This document shows, in pieces, positions 10,264 through 19,652 of a stretch of DNA of 64,000 bases (position 1 is the stretch's first letter; the number at the start of each line of letters is the position of its first letter). A program made the translations under genes and the position numbers. The notes below the pieces were generated by a model, which was not told the origin of the DNA, made no database searches, and was given only the letters and a program-made list of their open reading frames with translations. Source of the stretch: Burkholderiales bacterium (lineage in GTDB: Bacteria > Pseudomonadota > Gammaproteobacteria > Burkholderiales > Burkholderiaceae_C); contig CANJJE010000006.1 in the NCBI GenBank assembly GCA_947474755.1, positions 100,958 to 164,957 of the forward strand. The letters are read 5' to 3'.

Positions 10264-11190
10264 GTGGCCGCCGTGCAGCCCGACAGCAGCAGCCGCGCCA
10301 CAGCACAAGCGCCCCAGCGGGTGCCGCTGCTGCCGGCAGGCGTCGACTTGTGGGTGCTCGGGCTGCTGGCACTGGGCTTTGCGCTGCTGTACGGCCCGGC
10401 CTACGTAGAGCTTTCAAAAACCGTCTGGGCCACCGACGAGCAGGGCCACGGCCCGATCATCCTGGCGGTGGCGGTGTGGTTGCTGTACCAGCAGCGCCAC
10501 GCACTGGCTGCCGTGCCCACCAGGCCGGTGCCTGCACTCGGCTGGCCGCTGCTGGTGTTTGCGCTGCTGCTGTATGCGCTGGGCCGGTCGCAAGACATCA
10601 TCATGTTTGCCGTTGGCTCACAGATCATCCTGCTGGTGGCGTTGTTGCTGCTGTTTCACAGCAAGGCCGGTTTGAAGGTGGTGTGGTTTCCGCTGTTCTT
10701 CCTGCTGTTCATGGTGCCGCTACCGGAGGCTTTGGTGGCTGCAGTGACGGCGCCATTGAAGAGCGCGGTGTCTGCCGTGTCCAGCAGCCTGCTGTATGAC
10801 CTCGGCTACCCGGTGGGCCGCAGCGGCGTGATCATGACGGTGGGCCCCTACCAACTCCTGGTCGCCGATGCCTGCGCCGGGCTCAACAGCATGTTCACGC
10901 TCGAAGCGCTCGGCATGCTGTACATGAAATTGATGGGCTACACCTCGCCTGCGCGCAACATCGCGCTGGCCATCCTGCTGGTGCCCACGGCGTTCCTGGC
11001 CAATATCGTGCGGGTGATGATTCTGGTGCTCGTGACCTACCACTTTGGCGACGAGGCCGGGCAGGGCTTCGTGCACGGCTTTGCGGGCATGGTCTTGTTC
11101 CTGGTGGCGCTGATGCTCATGCTGGTGCTCGACAAGGTGCTGGGCCTGTTCATCCCCGCCCATCGCGCCAAACCCAGAGTGACCGCATGA
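10264..11190 (+). CDS. xrtB: Exosortase B
   Basis: 308-residue multi-pass membrane protein with a GTG start. The exosortase catalytic residues can be placed: Cys204 in ADACAGLNSM, Arg250 in ANIVRVM and His271 in GFVHGFAG. Exosortases cleave PEP-CTERM proteins at the inner membrane and transfer them to a still-uncertain acceptor. The XrtB subtype is assigned from its position between EpsG and EpsI. The only PEP-CTERM substrate in this window is at 3490. It overlaps epsI by four bases (ATGA). Confidence 0.92.
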   Translation: MAAVQPDSSSRATAQAPQRVPLLPAGVDLWVLGLLALGFALLYGPAYVELSKTVWATDEQGHGPIILAVAVWLLYQQRHALAAVPTRPVPALGWPLLVFALLLYALGRSQDIIMFAVGSQIILLVALLLLFHSKAGLKVVWFPLFFLLFMVPLPEALVAAVTAPLKSAVSAVSSSLLYDLGYPVGRSGVIMTVGPYQLLVADACAGLNSMFTLEALGMLYMKLMGYTSPARNIALAILLVPTAFLANIVRVMILVLVTYHFGDEAGQGFVHGFAGMVLFLVALMLMLVLDKVLGLFIPAHRAKPRVTA

Positions 11191-11873
11191 CCATCACTCG
11201 CATTCACGCCGTCATCGCCTTCATCCTCATGGCCTGCGCCGTGGTCGGCGCCCAACTGTGGCGACCTACCGTGCACTTGACCGATACGCGGGCCAAGGTG
11301 GACCTGGAGCAGATGTTTCCGCGTGAGTTTGGCGACTGGAAGATGGACGCGGCACTCCCGGTTCAACTTGTGGCACCCGATGTGCAGAAGTTACTGGACT
11401 CGATCTACAACCAGACGCTCAGCCGCACCTACGTCAACAGCCGAGGGCAGCGCATCATGCTTTCGGTTGCGTACGGCGGCGACCAGAGCGACGCGACCCG
11501 CGCCCATCGTCCCGAGGTGTGCTACCCGGCGCAGGGCTTCCAGATCATCGCCAGCCAGACGGCGGTCATCCCCACCGCCACCCACGGCTTGCGGGTCAGG
11601 CAATTGGTCGCGAAGGCTGGCGGGCGCGTGGAGCCCATCAGCTATTGGGTCATGGTCGGTGACTACGTGGTTCTCAGCGGTACCGAACAGAAACTGGCCC
11701 AGTTGCGCTACACCACCGGCGGCGTGGTGCCCGACGGCATGTTGGTCCGTGTTTCAAACATCGATGCCAACGCGGTGTCGGCTTATGGCCTGCACGGCCA
11801 ATTCATCCAAGAGATGAGCGCTGCCATGACACCTGCGGTGACGTTGCGCGTGATGGGCTTCGGTGGTGTGTGA
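11187..11873 (+). CDS. epsI: EpsI family protein (exosortase B-associated, DUF3485)
   Basis: 228 residues with an N-terminal membrane helix (IHAVIAFILMACAVVGAQLW) and a periplasmic EpsI/DUF3485 domain containing HRPEVCYPAQGFQI. EpsI proteins occur with exosortases, either fused or adjacent, but their biochemical role is not settled. The start overlaps the xrtB stop, indicating translational coupling. The conserved Cys in the CYP segment is present. Confidence 0.9.
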   Translation: MTITRIHAVIAFILMACAVVGAQLWRPTVHLTDTRAKVDLEQMFPREFGDWKMDAALPVQLVAPDVQKLLDSIYNQTLSRTYVNSRGQRIMLSVAYGGDQSDATRAHRPEVCYPAQGFQIIASQTAVIPTATHGLRVRQLVAKAGGRVEPISYWVMVGDYVVLSGTEQKLAQLRYTTGGVVPDGMLVRVSNIDANAVSAYGLHGQFIQEMSAAMTPAVTLRVMGFGGV

Positions 11874-11960
11874 ACAGCAAGGAAAGTCGCCTGGTGCAGC
11901 GTCTGGTTTTCCAGTTGACACGTCGTGGTTCGCAGGGCCCGGTATTGACCGCGCAAGCTG

Positions 11961-13469
11961 ATGAAGCACCTGGTGTCGCGCAGCGTGGGCGCACTTGCGT
12001 GGGCCTCGGGGGGAACAGCGGCTCGCATGCTGATGCAAATCGTTGCGCAGATCGTGCTCGCGCGGCTGTTGGGCCCGGAGCAGTACGGCATCTTCGCAAT
12101 AGGCGCGATCGTCGTGGGGTTCAGCAATTTCTTGTCGGACGTCGGGTTGGCGTACGGGCTGATCCAAAAAGACAAGGTCGATGCAGACGACATCCGGTTC
12201 GTCGTCTGTTGGCAATGGATTCTTGGCGCGGCGGTTGCAGCCGCGGTGTGGTTCTCAAGCGGCTGGATAGCGGCGTCGTTTGGCGAGGCCCGGGCGCAAT
12301 CCGTCATCGGTTGGCTGGCGGCCGTCTGCCTTCTCAACGCGCTGGCCGCTCCCGCACTGAACCTCCTGAAACGCGAACTCGACTTCAAGCGAATTCAACT
12401 GGCGGGTGCTGTTTCGTACTTCATCGGCTTCTTCGTGGTGGGTATCCCGCTGGCCGTGAACGGCATGCAGGTGGGCGCGCTGGTCGCCGCTTGGTTGACA
12501 CAGGCGACGTTGTTTCTTCTCTTCATCTTCGGCGCAGTTCGCCATCCCTTGCGACCACTGCTTTGGTACCCCCAGGCGGCCGTGCAGTGGCGCTACGCCG
12601 TCAGTGTCTTGTCGACGAACATGCTGAACTGGTTGGTCGTCAACACCGACCGGGCTATCGTTGCCCGTGCATTCGGGACCCACGATGTAGGCCTGTACGC
12701 GACCGCCTTCAACTTTGTCTACGCACCCGGGGCAGGTTTGGCCGGGGTTCTGCAGCCGGTGTTGTTCTCGGCTGCCTCACGCGTCGCGAACGACCGCAGC
12801 CGGCTCGCCAGCGCCTACTGCAGCGCGCTCGCCATGGTGTTCGTGACCGTCGTCCCCGCTTTTGCCACGGTGGCGGTGCTCTCAGCGCCACTGGTGTCCA
12901 TGCTGTTTGGTCCAAAGTGGGCGGCAGCCGCGCCGCTTTGCGTACCGCTGGCGCTGGCCATGCCGATGTTCGTGTTGCTCAGCATCAGCACACCGGTACT
13001 CTGGACCTGCGACCACATCACTCGCGAACTTCGGCTACAGCTCCCTGTGGTCGCACTCATGGTCGTGGCTGGTTTGGCAGCGGCACAGCACTCGCTGCTG
13101 GCCGTGGCCTGGGCGGTGTTTTGCGTCCACCTGTTGCGTGCCTTGGCCACCGTGTTGTTCGCGTCGAGGGCATGCGCGCTCTCGCTACCGACACTGCTCG
13201 TTTCGTTGCTTCGGCCGCTTGTGTGGGTGGCCGGTGTGATGGCAATGGTGCTGGCCGTTTCAGCTGCCGCGTCCGGGTTGGCCGCGCCAGTGCACATCGC
13301 GGTGACCGCAATGGCCGCCGTGGGGACTTGGCTGGGGCTGCCATTTCTATTGCCATCGCTGGTAAGCGGCGATGCGAGACGGGGTTTCGGCATGTTGATC
13401 TCACGGCTGCCGCCCAGGCTTGCAAGTGCATTGGGTTACCTTGCGCCGCCGGACCGTGTGCCGGAATGA
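11961..13469 (+). CDS. Lipopolysaccharide/EPS flippase, Wzx-like (MOP superfamily)
   Basis: 502 residues with roughly 12-14 hydrophobic segments and the family N-terminus (SVGALAWASGGTAARMLMQI, then LLGPEQYGIFAIG). It is expected to flip undecaprenyl-diphosphate-linked repeat units across the inner membrane. It lies 87 bases after epsI and 91 bases before the polymerase. Its pairing with a Wzy-like protein and a WcaJ-like initiator makes this a Wzx/Wzy-dependent system. Confidence 0.9.
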   Translation: MKHLVSRSVGALAWASGGTAARMLMQIVAQIVLARLLGPEQYGIFAIGAIVVGFSNFLSDVGLAYGLIQKDKVDADDIRFVVCWQWILGAAVAAAVWFSSGWIAASFGEARAQSVIGWLAAVCLLNALAAPALNLLKRELDFKRIQLAGAVSYFIGFFVVGIPLAVNGMQVGALVAAWLTQATLFLLFIFGAVRHPLRPLLWYPQAAVQWRYAVSVLSTNMLNWLVVNTDRAIVARAFGTHDVGLYATAFNFVYAPGAGLAGVLQPVLFSAASRVANDRSRLASAYCSALAMVFVTVVPAFATVAVLSAPLVSMLFGPKWAAAAPLCVPLALAMPMFVLLSISTPVLWTCDHITRELRLQLPVVALMVVAGLAAAQHSLLAVAWAVFCVHLLRALATVLFASRACALSLPTLLVSLLRPLVWVAGVMAMVLAVSAAASGLAAPVHIAVTAMAAVGTWLGLPFLLPSLVSGDARRGFGMLISRLPPRLASALGYLAPPDRVPE

Positions 13470-13560
13470 CCACGCACGTTGTTTGCGAGTCTCAATGCGT
13501 CTTCCTGCAACTTGAGTCCAGCGCATGGCCGTGCTGGCTGCGTTTACGGAATGAATTGCA

Positions 13561-15003
13561 ATGAACTCGGGTGAACTCTTGGCCTTGGGCTACTACGGCC
13601 CGATCGTTCTTGCTGCCGCGCTTGCGCTCGTGCTTGTGCAGGGGGCCTTTCTTGCGATCGAGCAGCGCTATCCCCAGCGAACACTAGCTGTCGTGCCGGT
13701 CGCCATCTGCATTGGCATCGGCCTCAGCACACTCTTGTCGCGGAGGAACCTGACATTCGCAAGCGTAGACATTCGCTTGATTGCAAGCGAGGACGCTGGT
13801 GGTGCGTCCACCTTTTTGCGTGCGCTCACAGCGGTGATTTTGGCGGTTTGCCTTTCCAAGATAGTCGCACTGTTAATGAGGCGCAGGCTTCGGTCAGCGC
13901 CAAGGCTCGGCGGGCAGACCCTACTGCTCACGCTGCTCGCGTTCGTTTTTGCAACTCACGGACTTTCTGCTGCATTTGGTACTCATCCAGCTTTTGTTCA
14001 TAACAGCTACTACCCCATTGCCGTATTCCTGGCCTTTTTTATGGCGCGTGGGGAAGATTTGTCGCCATTCCTAGACATGGTGAAGGGCTGCCTGCTAGTA
14101 CTGATGATGGGTAGCCTACTAGCGGCAGTGTTCATGCCAGCGCTCGCTTTGCAGCCTGATTACGCTGGTTTGATTCCGGGCTTGAGCGTGCGACTTTGGG
14201 GGCTGGGTTCGCATGCCAATGCCATTGGGCCGCTGGCCTTGTTGTTGGCGCTCCTGCTGTACCTACGGCCATTTAAGACCGTATGGCTTCAGTACATGGC
14301 CTTTTCCACGCTCCTGACAGTCTTGGTGCTGGCGCAGTCGAAGACTGTTTGGGCGGCTAGTTTCGTATGCTTGGCTTTATTGGCGCTCTATGGGCGCGGA
14401 CGCGACACACAGGGACGGCTGAAGCCCGGCTACCTATTGGCCTTTCTGTTTGCGGTCCTTTGCTTCGCGTTGGTTGTGGTCGCAGCAGACACCGAACGTT
14501 TGGTAGCCAAGTTGACCACGAGCAAGTTGGGCGGTGATCTATTGACTTTGACGGGGCGGACAACTATCTGGTCTGAAGCGTGGAGTACTTGGCTCGGCAA
14601 CTTCTGGTTTGGCTACGGTCCAGACGCCTGGGGGCCATTGCACCGCACGCAGATTGGATTGCCTTTCGCCTTTCATGCCCACAATCAGTTGTTGCAAACT
14701 CTTTCGAGTGCCGGCTTCTTTGGGGGGTTGTTCCTGCTGGCTTATTCAGGCTGCATGCTGCTGGCATCCTGGCGTGCCGCACGAATCACGCGTGGCGTGT
14801 CCTTAGCGGTTTGCCTTGTGGTTTTGGCAAGGGCTGTAAGCGAGGCACCTTTGGAAGTTAAAGGCCTCTTCAGTGGCGAGATTTTGCTTCACTTGACTTG
14901 GTTTGTTTTAGTGCTTTTACCCTATGCGAGTAGCGAGCGAATTGCGAAGGCTGCGCCCCCGACCTCGACAGCGCGTAGGTTTAACTCAGCGGTGCAAGTT
15001 TGA
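13561..15003 (+). CDS. O-antigen ligase/polymerase family membrane protein, Wzy-like
   Basis: 480 residues with about 11-12 transmembrane segments. The Wzy_C-type periplasmic loop is visible (FWFGYGPDAWGPLHRT, then FHAHNQLLQTLSSAGFFGG). It is probably the EPS repeat-unit polymerase; a ligase role cannot be excluded. The gene is clearly AT-richer than its neighbours, especially 13850-14900, suggesting separate acquisition, as is common for polymerases. Its TGA overlaps the TTG start of the next gene. Confidence 0.82.
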   Translation: MNSGELLALGYYGPIVLAAALALVLVQGAFLAIEQRYPQRTLAVVPVAICIGIGLSTLLSRRNLTFASVDIRLIASEDAGGASTFLRALTAVILAVCLSKIVALLMRRRLRSAPRLGGQTLLLTLLAFVFATHGLSAAFGTHPAFVHNSYYPIAVFLAFFMARGEDLSPFLDMVKGCLLVLMMGSLLAAVFMPALALQPDYAGLIPGLSVRLWGLGSHANAIGPLALLLALLLYLRPFKTVWLQYMAFSTLLTVLVLAQSKTVWAASFVCLALLALYGRGRDTQGRLKPGYLLAFLFAVLCFALVVVAADTERLVAKLTTSKLGGDLLTLTGRTTIWSEAWSTWLGNFWFGYGPDAWGPLHRTQIGLPFAFHAHNQLLQTLSSAGFFGGLFLLAYSGCMLLASWRAARITRGVSLAVCLVVLARAVSEAPLEVKGLFSGEILLHLTWFVLVLLPYASSERIAKAAPPTSTARRFNSAVQV

Positions 15004-15749
15004 AATTCTCCGTCATCACCTGCTGCTGGAACAGCGAACCCTACATCGCGCAGTGCACCGCCTCGGTTCAAGCACAGCAAGGCGTTGACCTGGAACATGT
15101 GTTTGTGGACGGTGGATCGACAGATGGCACGCTGCAGCGAATTCAGGCCTTGCCTGGCGCGGGGACAGGCGCAGTGCGCTGGGTGACCGACGTCCGGGGC
15201 GGCATCGCGCATGCAATGAATGTAGGGGTCAAACTGGCGAGTGGCGATGTCATCGCGCACTTGCATGGTGACGACTACTACTTGCATCCCGAAGTGCTGT
15301 CGATGGTAAAGAAGCGCATCGAACGCGATGGCAGCGACTGGCTCTTCGGGCGAATTGTTTCTGACATTGACGGCTGCCAGGTCCCCGAGTCCTTTCCGGT
15401 TCCCCGCGTTGACCCCCAACGCCTGCTTCGGAGGAATCTCATTCCGCACCCTGCCACATTTATCAGGCGTTCAGTGTTCGAGAAGCATGGCCTCTTTCGC
15501 GAGGACTACCGCCTGGCCATGGACTACGAGTTTTGGCTGCGCATCCGTCAGCATTGTCGGTTCACACAAGTCGATGAGCCACTGGCTGCCTTTAGGGTGC
15601 ACGCGGGCAGCGCCACCCACAAGAACCGCCGGGCCTCGTTTGACGAGGACTTCCGCGCCAGGTTTCAGCACGGACCCTGGTGGATGTGGCCCGAGTTTGC
15701 GGCACGTTATGCGGTGCGGCGGTGGCGCGGGGAGGGCGGCCATGGTTGA
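15000..15749 (+). CDS. Glycosyltransferase family 2
   Basis: 249 residues, short for GT2. The GT-A fold begins at once (FSVITCCWNSEPYIAQCTAS), with VDGGSTDGT, a DxD-like HGDDYY and the acceptor-side segment RLAMDYEFWLR. The start is TTG overlapping the previous stop (TTGA), and the protein begins with a typical MKFSVIT, which supports this start. It should add one sugar of the EPS unit in the cytoplasm; donor unknown. Confidence 0.88.
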   Translation: MKFSVITCCWNSEPYIAQCTASVQAQQGVDLEHVFVDGGSTDGTLQRIQALPGAGTGAVRWVTDVRGGIAHAMNVGVKLASGDVIAHLHGDDYYLHPEVLSMVKKRIERDGSDWLFGRIVSDIDGCQVPESFPVPRVDPQRLLRRNLIPHPATFIRRSVFEKHGLFREDYRLAMDYEFWLRIRQHCRFTQVDEPLAAFRVHAGSATHKNRRASFDEDFRARFQHGPWWMWPEFAARYAVRRWRGEGGHG

Positions 15750-15844
15750 GCAAGCAGGGCTGCTTGTCACAGTCGGGGTTTGCACTATTCGTCGGCCTGC
15801 GGAACTGCAACTGACGATTACGCCGTCTAGGTTCCGATTGATTG

Positions 15845-17056
15845 ATGACGGCAAGATCGAATACAAGTGCGACTGTGCGCATTGGTACCGTCTCTAGCGT
15901 GCCCGATTGGCGGCCCCAAGTGGTGCTGGTCTCCCATGGCTACGAGCTCATCTACGAACGTGGCTTCTGCAACGGTGTCGCCGACGCGGGTGTCGATTGC
16001 ACGCTTCTTGGGTCTGACCGCACCGACGTGGCCCGGCTGCGGCCCGGGGTGTCGGTGGTCAATCTGCGCGGTAGCCAGGCGCCGCAGCGCAGCCGCCTTT
16101 CGAAGCTGTTGAACCTCCTGCGCTACCACGCACGGCTGGTGCTGTATGTCGCCCGCAGACGACCGGTCGTGCATGTGTTCGGGTTGATACACCCGCCGGT
16201 GCTGGTGGGCGTCGTCGAAGGCTACATGTTCCGCTGGCTGGCGGCGCGCTACATCCTGACCGCTCATGACCTCATGCCTCACGACAAGCACGACGCGTGG
16301 CATCGGTGGGTGTTCGGCCTGTCATACCGGCTGGCTGACTGCGTGGTGGTACACACCGAGAAGATGCGCAGCGACATCGTGGCCATGCACGGTGTCGACC
16401 GCAGTCGGGTGGTGCTGATGGAGCACGGCATCGAGCCTTGGGATGCCGCTGCAGCGTCCGCCCCTGTGCACTTGGCGGGCAAAGGTGACGAGGGTAACGA
16501 AGGCGACGTTTCTGGGCTTAGGCTGCTTTTCTTTGGCAAGGTGATGCGCTACAAGGGGCTGGACGTCCTGCTGCAGGCTTTGGACGGTTTCGACCAGCCC
16601 TTCCAGTTGCGTATAGCCGGTGCCTGTCAGGACCCCGAGCTGACGAAGGCGCTGGAAGCGGCCATCGCTGCCCACCCAGCCCGGTCGCAAATCCGCTGGG
16701 ACAACCGCTACATCGAAGACACCGAGATCCCGGGGCTATTCGACTGGGCCGACGTGACGGTGCTGCCCTACCGACACATCGATCAGAGCGGCATCCTGTT
16801 CCAGTCCCTGCGCTATGGCGTTCCAGTGCTGGCGGCAAGGGTGGGTGCGTTCGAAAGTTACGTGACGCCGACCATTGGCGAGACATTCGCCCCCGAAGAT
16901 GCCGCCGGCTGCCGCGACGCACTGCTGCGGTTGTCGCAACGCCTTGGCGAGCTCGACCAGGCGTCCGTCATCCGCGCCGGCAGCCGCTGGGAATGGGGTC
17001 GAACCGCCCGTGCGCTGCTGCCCAGCTACCGTCTAGGCGACGGGAACACGGCATGA
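15845..17056 (+). CDS. Glycosyltransferase family 4 (GT-B)
   Basis: About 403 residues. The start is uncertain between TTG 15842, ATG 15845, and GTG codons at 15875 and 15899; the conserved part begins at WRPQVVLVSHGYE. The C-terminal Glycos_transf_1 domain shows LRLLFFGKVMRYKGLDVLLQ and the donor-site region around SLRYGVPVLAARVGAFES. A glycine/acidic linker (GKGDEGNEGDVSG) joins the two halves. It probably extends the EPS repeat unit. The stop overlaps the GMC oxidoreductase start (ATGA). Confidence 0.87.
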   Translation: MTARSNTSATVRIGTVSSVPDWRPQVVLVSHGYELIYERGFCNGVADAGVDCTLLGSDRTDVARLRPGVSVVNLRGSQAPQRSRLSKLLNLLRYHARLVLYVARRRPVVHVFGLIHPPVLVGVVEGYMFRWLAARYILTAHDLMPHDKHDAWHRWVFGLSYRLADCVVVHTEKMRSDIVAMHGVDRSRVVLMEHGIEPWDAAAASAPVHLAGKGDEGNEGDVSGLRLLFFGKVMRYKGLDVLLQALDGFDQPFQLRIAGACQDPELTKALEAAIAAHPARSQIRWDNRYIEDTEIPGLFDWADVTVLPYRHIDQSGILFQSLRYGVPVLAARVGAFESYVTPTIGETFAPEDAAGCRDALLRLSQRLGELDQASVIRAGSRWEWGRTARALLPSYRLGDGNTA

Positions 17057-18630
17057 TCATTGATCTGGACCAGCAGGACGGCGTTGCTGCCGAACTGACC
17101 CCCGACGTGTGCGTCATCGGTGGCGGTGCGGTGGGCATCACGCTGGCCACCGCGCTGGCGCGCGCCGGCGCAGATGTGATGCTGATCGAGGGCGGCGGCG
17201 TGGGGCTGGAGGCCGACAGCCAGGCGCTGCAGCAGGGGCAGTCGATCGGCCAGCCATTTCAAAACATCGGTGTGGGCCGCTACCGCGTGCTGGGAGGCAC
17301 CACGTTGTACTGGGGCGGGCAGTTGCTGCCATTCGATCCCTTCGTCACCGGTGCCCGACCCTGGGCTGGCCACGAGGCTTGGCCGCTGCCGCCCGGCGAA
17401 CTGGACCGTTGGCACCAACGCACGTGGGCGCTGCTCGGGCTCGACGGGCTGGAGCATGACGACCGCGAGGTCTGGCGCCGCAGCGGCGTTGACGCCGCGG
17501 CATTGGGCCCAGAGCTGGAGCTGATCGCTTCGCGCTGGATGCGCACGCGCAACCTGGCGCGGCTTTTCGGTGCCGAACTGCGTTCGGCCAAGGGGCCGCG
17601 GGTGCTGCTGCACGCCAACGCCGTGGCTCTTGAGATGGACGCGGCGTGCCATGCGGTTTCGGCAGTGCATGTGCGGAGTTTGCGCGGTGCGCAGGCGGTG
17701 GTGCGTCCCCGCCGTACGGTGCTGGCGAACGGCACGCTAGAGATCGCGCGGCTGCTGCTGCACCCCCTAGCTGGCGGGCGCATCCCGCCGTGGCAGGGCA
17801 ACCCGTGGCTGGGTGTGCCGCTGATCGACCACATCGACTGCCATGCCGCCGACGTCAAGGTGCTGAACCACAAGGCATTCCACGACCTGTTCGACAACGT
17901 CTACCTGGGCGGGCGGATGTACCACCCCAAGATCCGGCTGACACCGCAGGTGCAGCGCAGCGAAGGGTTGGTCGACATCGCCGGCGAGTTCTATTACCGC
18001 ACCCGCTTCACCGAACACTTGGACTATCTGAAGCTGTTCCTGCGCACGCTGCGTGAAGCCAGCGGCGAGGTGCCCTGGGGCCAGTTGCCGCGCCATCTGG
18101 CTGCACTGCTGCGGGCCGCCGGGCCGCTGGCGCTTCGCTACTTTCGCGACCGGCGTTCGTTCAAGCCGCACGATGCCGAGGTCGGGCTGAACCTGTACTG
18201 CGAGCAGTTGCCTTCACCCCGCAGCCGCGTGCTGCTGGGGCCGCAGCGCGACGCGCTGGGTCTGCAGCAGCTTGCAGTGGACTGGCACATCGACGGCCGC
18301 GAGATTGCGTCGATGCGGCGCTTTGCGCGCGCGGTCGACGAAAGGCTGCGGGCGCTGGGCCTGGCGCAGCTGACGCTGGTGCCTGAACTCGAATCGCTGT
18401 CGCCGGCTGTGCTTTCCCGCGTGCGCGACAGCGTCCACCAGATGGGTACGGCGCGCATAGCCGCCAGCCCGTCTCAGGGGGTGGTGGACCCCACCCTGCG
18501 CGTGCATGGCACCGACAACCTGTTCGTGGCTGGTGCGGCCGTCTTTCCCAGCACCGGGCACGCCAACCCCACCTTCACGGCCATGGCACTGGGCCAGCGC
18601 CTGGCGGCGCACCTGCGGGCGGCGCCATGA
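17053..18630 (+). CDS. GMC family FAD-dependent oxidoreductase
   Basis: 525 residues. The Rossmann FAD motif is near residue 18 (DVCVIGGGAVGITLATALA). The C-terminal GMC domain has HQMGTARI and a His-Ala-Asn-Pro motif in FPSTGHANPTFT, which carries the catalytic His/Asn region. GMC enzymes oxidise alcohol groups of sugars or related compounds. Inside a glycosyltransferase operon, with ATGA overlaps on both sides, it may oxidise a sugar intermediate or the polymer unit; that role is inferred. No signal peptide is seen, so it is cytoplasmic. Confidence 0.85.
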   Translation: MIIDLDQQDGVAAELTPDVCVIGGGAVGITLATALARAGADVMLIEGGGVGLEADSQALQQGQSIGQPFQNIGVGRYRVLGGTTLYWGGQLLPFDPFVTGARPWAGHEAWPLPPGELDRWHQRTWALLGLDGLEHDDREVWRRSGVDAAALGPELELIASRWMRTRNLARLFGAELRSAKGPRVLLHANAVALEMDAACHAVSAVHVRSLRGAQAVVRPRRTVLANGTLEIARLLLHPLAGGRIPPWQGNPWLGVPLIDHIDCHAADVKVLNHKAFHDLFDNVYLGGRMYHPKIRLTPQVQRSEGLVDIAGEFYYRTRFTEHLDYLKLFLRTLREASGEVPWGQLPRHLAALLRAAGPLALRYFRDRRSFKPHDAEVGLNLYCEQLPSPRSRVLLGPQRDALGLQQLAVDWHIDGREIASMRRFARAVDERLRALGLAQLTLVPELESLSPAVLSRVRDSVHQMGTARIAASPSQGVVDPTLRVHGTDNLFVAGAAVFPSTGHANPTFTAMALGQRLAAHLRAAP

Positions 18631-19598
18631 CCGGCGACACCGCAACGGGCGCCGCGCGCCCGGCCGTGCTGGCCTTTGGCTGCGGCAGCCTGGGCACCGA
18701 ACTGGGCTGGCGCGACAGCGTGCGGCTGGTGGAAGCGGCCTTGCAGGCCGGGTTCCGGCACTTCGACACCGCGCCACCCTACGGTGCCGGGCAGTCTGAA
18801 CGCATCCTGGGCGAGGTGCTGGCTTCTTGCCGCGGCCAGATCACGCTGGTCAGCAAGGCCGGCATTGCCCACCCCAGGGCAGCCGGTGCGCTGCGCGCCT
18901 TGCGCAAGCTGGCGCTGCCGGTGAAGCGCGCCCTGCCGGGGCTGTGGTCGCGTGCGGCAAATCAGGCGCGCGAATCAGCGTCGCCTGCGGCGCGGTTTGC
19001 CGTGGCCGACGTGCAGCGCTCCCTGGACGAGAGCCTGCGCCGCCTGCGCACCGATCATCTGGACGCGCTGCTGCTTCACGAGGTCTTCGAGGACGCATTG
19101 ACCCCCGAACTGGGCGCGCTGCTGGACGGCTGGCTGGCGGACGGCCGTGTGCGCGCGCTGGGGACTGGTACCGGTGTGGCGCAGAGTCTGACTTGCCACG
19201 CGCGGTGGTCGCCCCGGCTGCGCTGGGTGCAGTGCGACCACTACTGGGGGGCCTTCACGCCAGCCCTGCGCCAGGGCAGCCCGCGCCTGAGTACGCACCG
19301 TGCCCTTCGGCTTGGGCTGGCGCTGGTGCGGGCACCGGAATTCGCAGCGGCGCTGACGCAGCACGGCGCCGACTCACTGCGGCGGCGCTTGGCCAACGAC
19401 AGCGAACGCGGCCGGGTGCTGCTGGCTGCGGCCTTGCAGCAGGTGGGTGAGGGTGGCACGGTGGTGGTGTCCACGCTGCGCCGCGAACGCCTGCGGGACC
19501 TTCAGGACCTGCCCGCTGTGGACGACGATGTTCGGCTATTGAATCGGCTGTTTTCTGAAGCGCTGGCGGTCCCAGGTACCCATGCAACTGCGTCCTAG
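18627..19598 (+). CDS. Aldo/keto reductase
   Basis: 323 residues. AKR features: FDTAPPYGAGQSERILGEVL with the catalytic Asp/Tyr region, Lys in TLVSKAGI and His in DALLLHEVF. The fold reduces carbonyls with NAD(P)H. It overlaps the GMC oxidoreductase by four bases, so the two are likely made together. An oxidase plus a reductase could change the configuration or oxidation state of a sugar, but the substrate cannot be told. The C-terminus is less conserved than in typical AKRs. Confidence 0.8.
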   Translation: MTGDTATGAARPAVLAFGCGSLGTELGWRDSVRLVEAALQAGFRHFDTAPPYGAGQSERILGEVLASCRGQITLVSKAGIAHPRAAGALRALRKLALPVKRALPGLWSRAANQARESASPAARFAVADVQRSLDESLRRLRTDHLDALLLHEVFEDALTPELGALLDGWLADGRVRALGTGTGVAQSLTCHARWSPRLRWVQCDHYWGAFTPALRQGSPRLSTHRALRLGLALVRAPEFAAALTQHGADSLRRRLANDSERGRVLLAAALQQVGEGGTVVVSTLRRERLRDLQDLPAVDDDVRLLNRLFSEALAVPGTHATAS

Positions 19599-19652
19599 CC
19601 CATCGGAGCCTGGTGGCGTCGCGGCGCCGGCGCTCGGCCTGCATCTTCCGGG

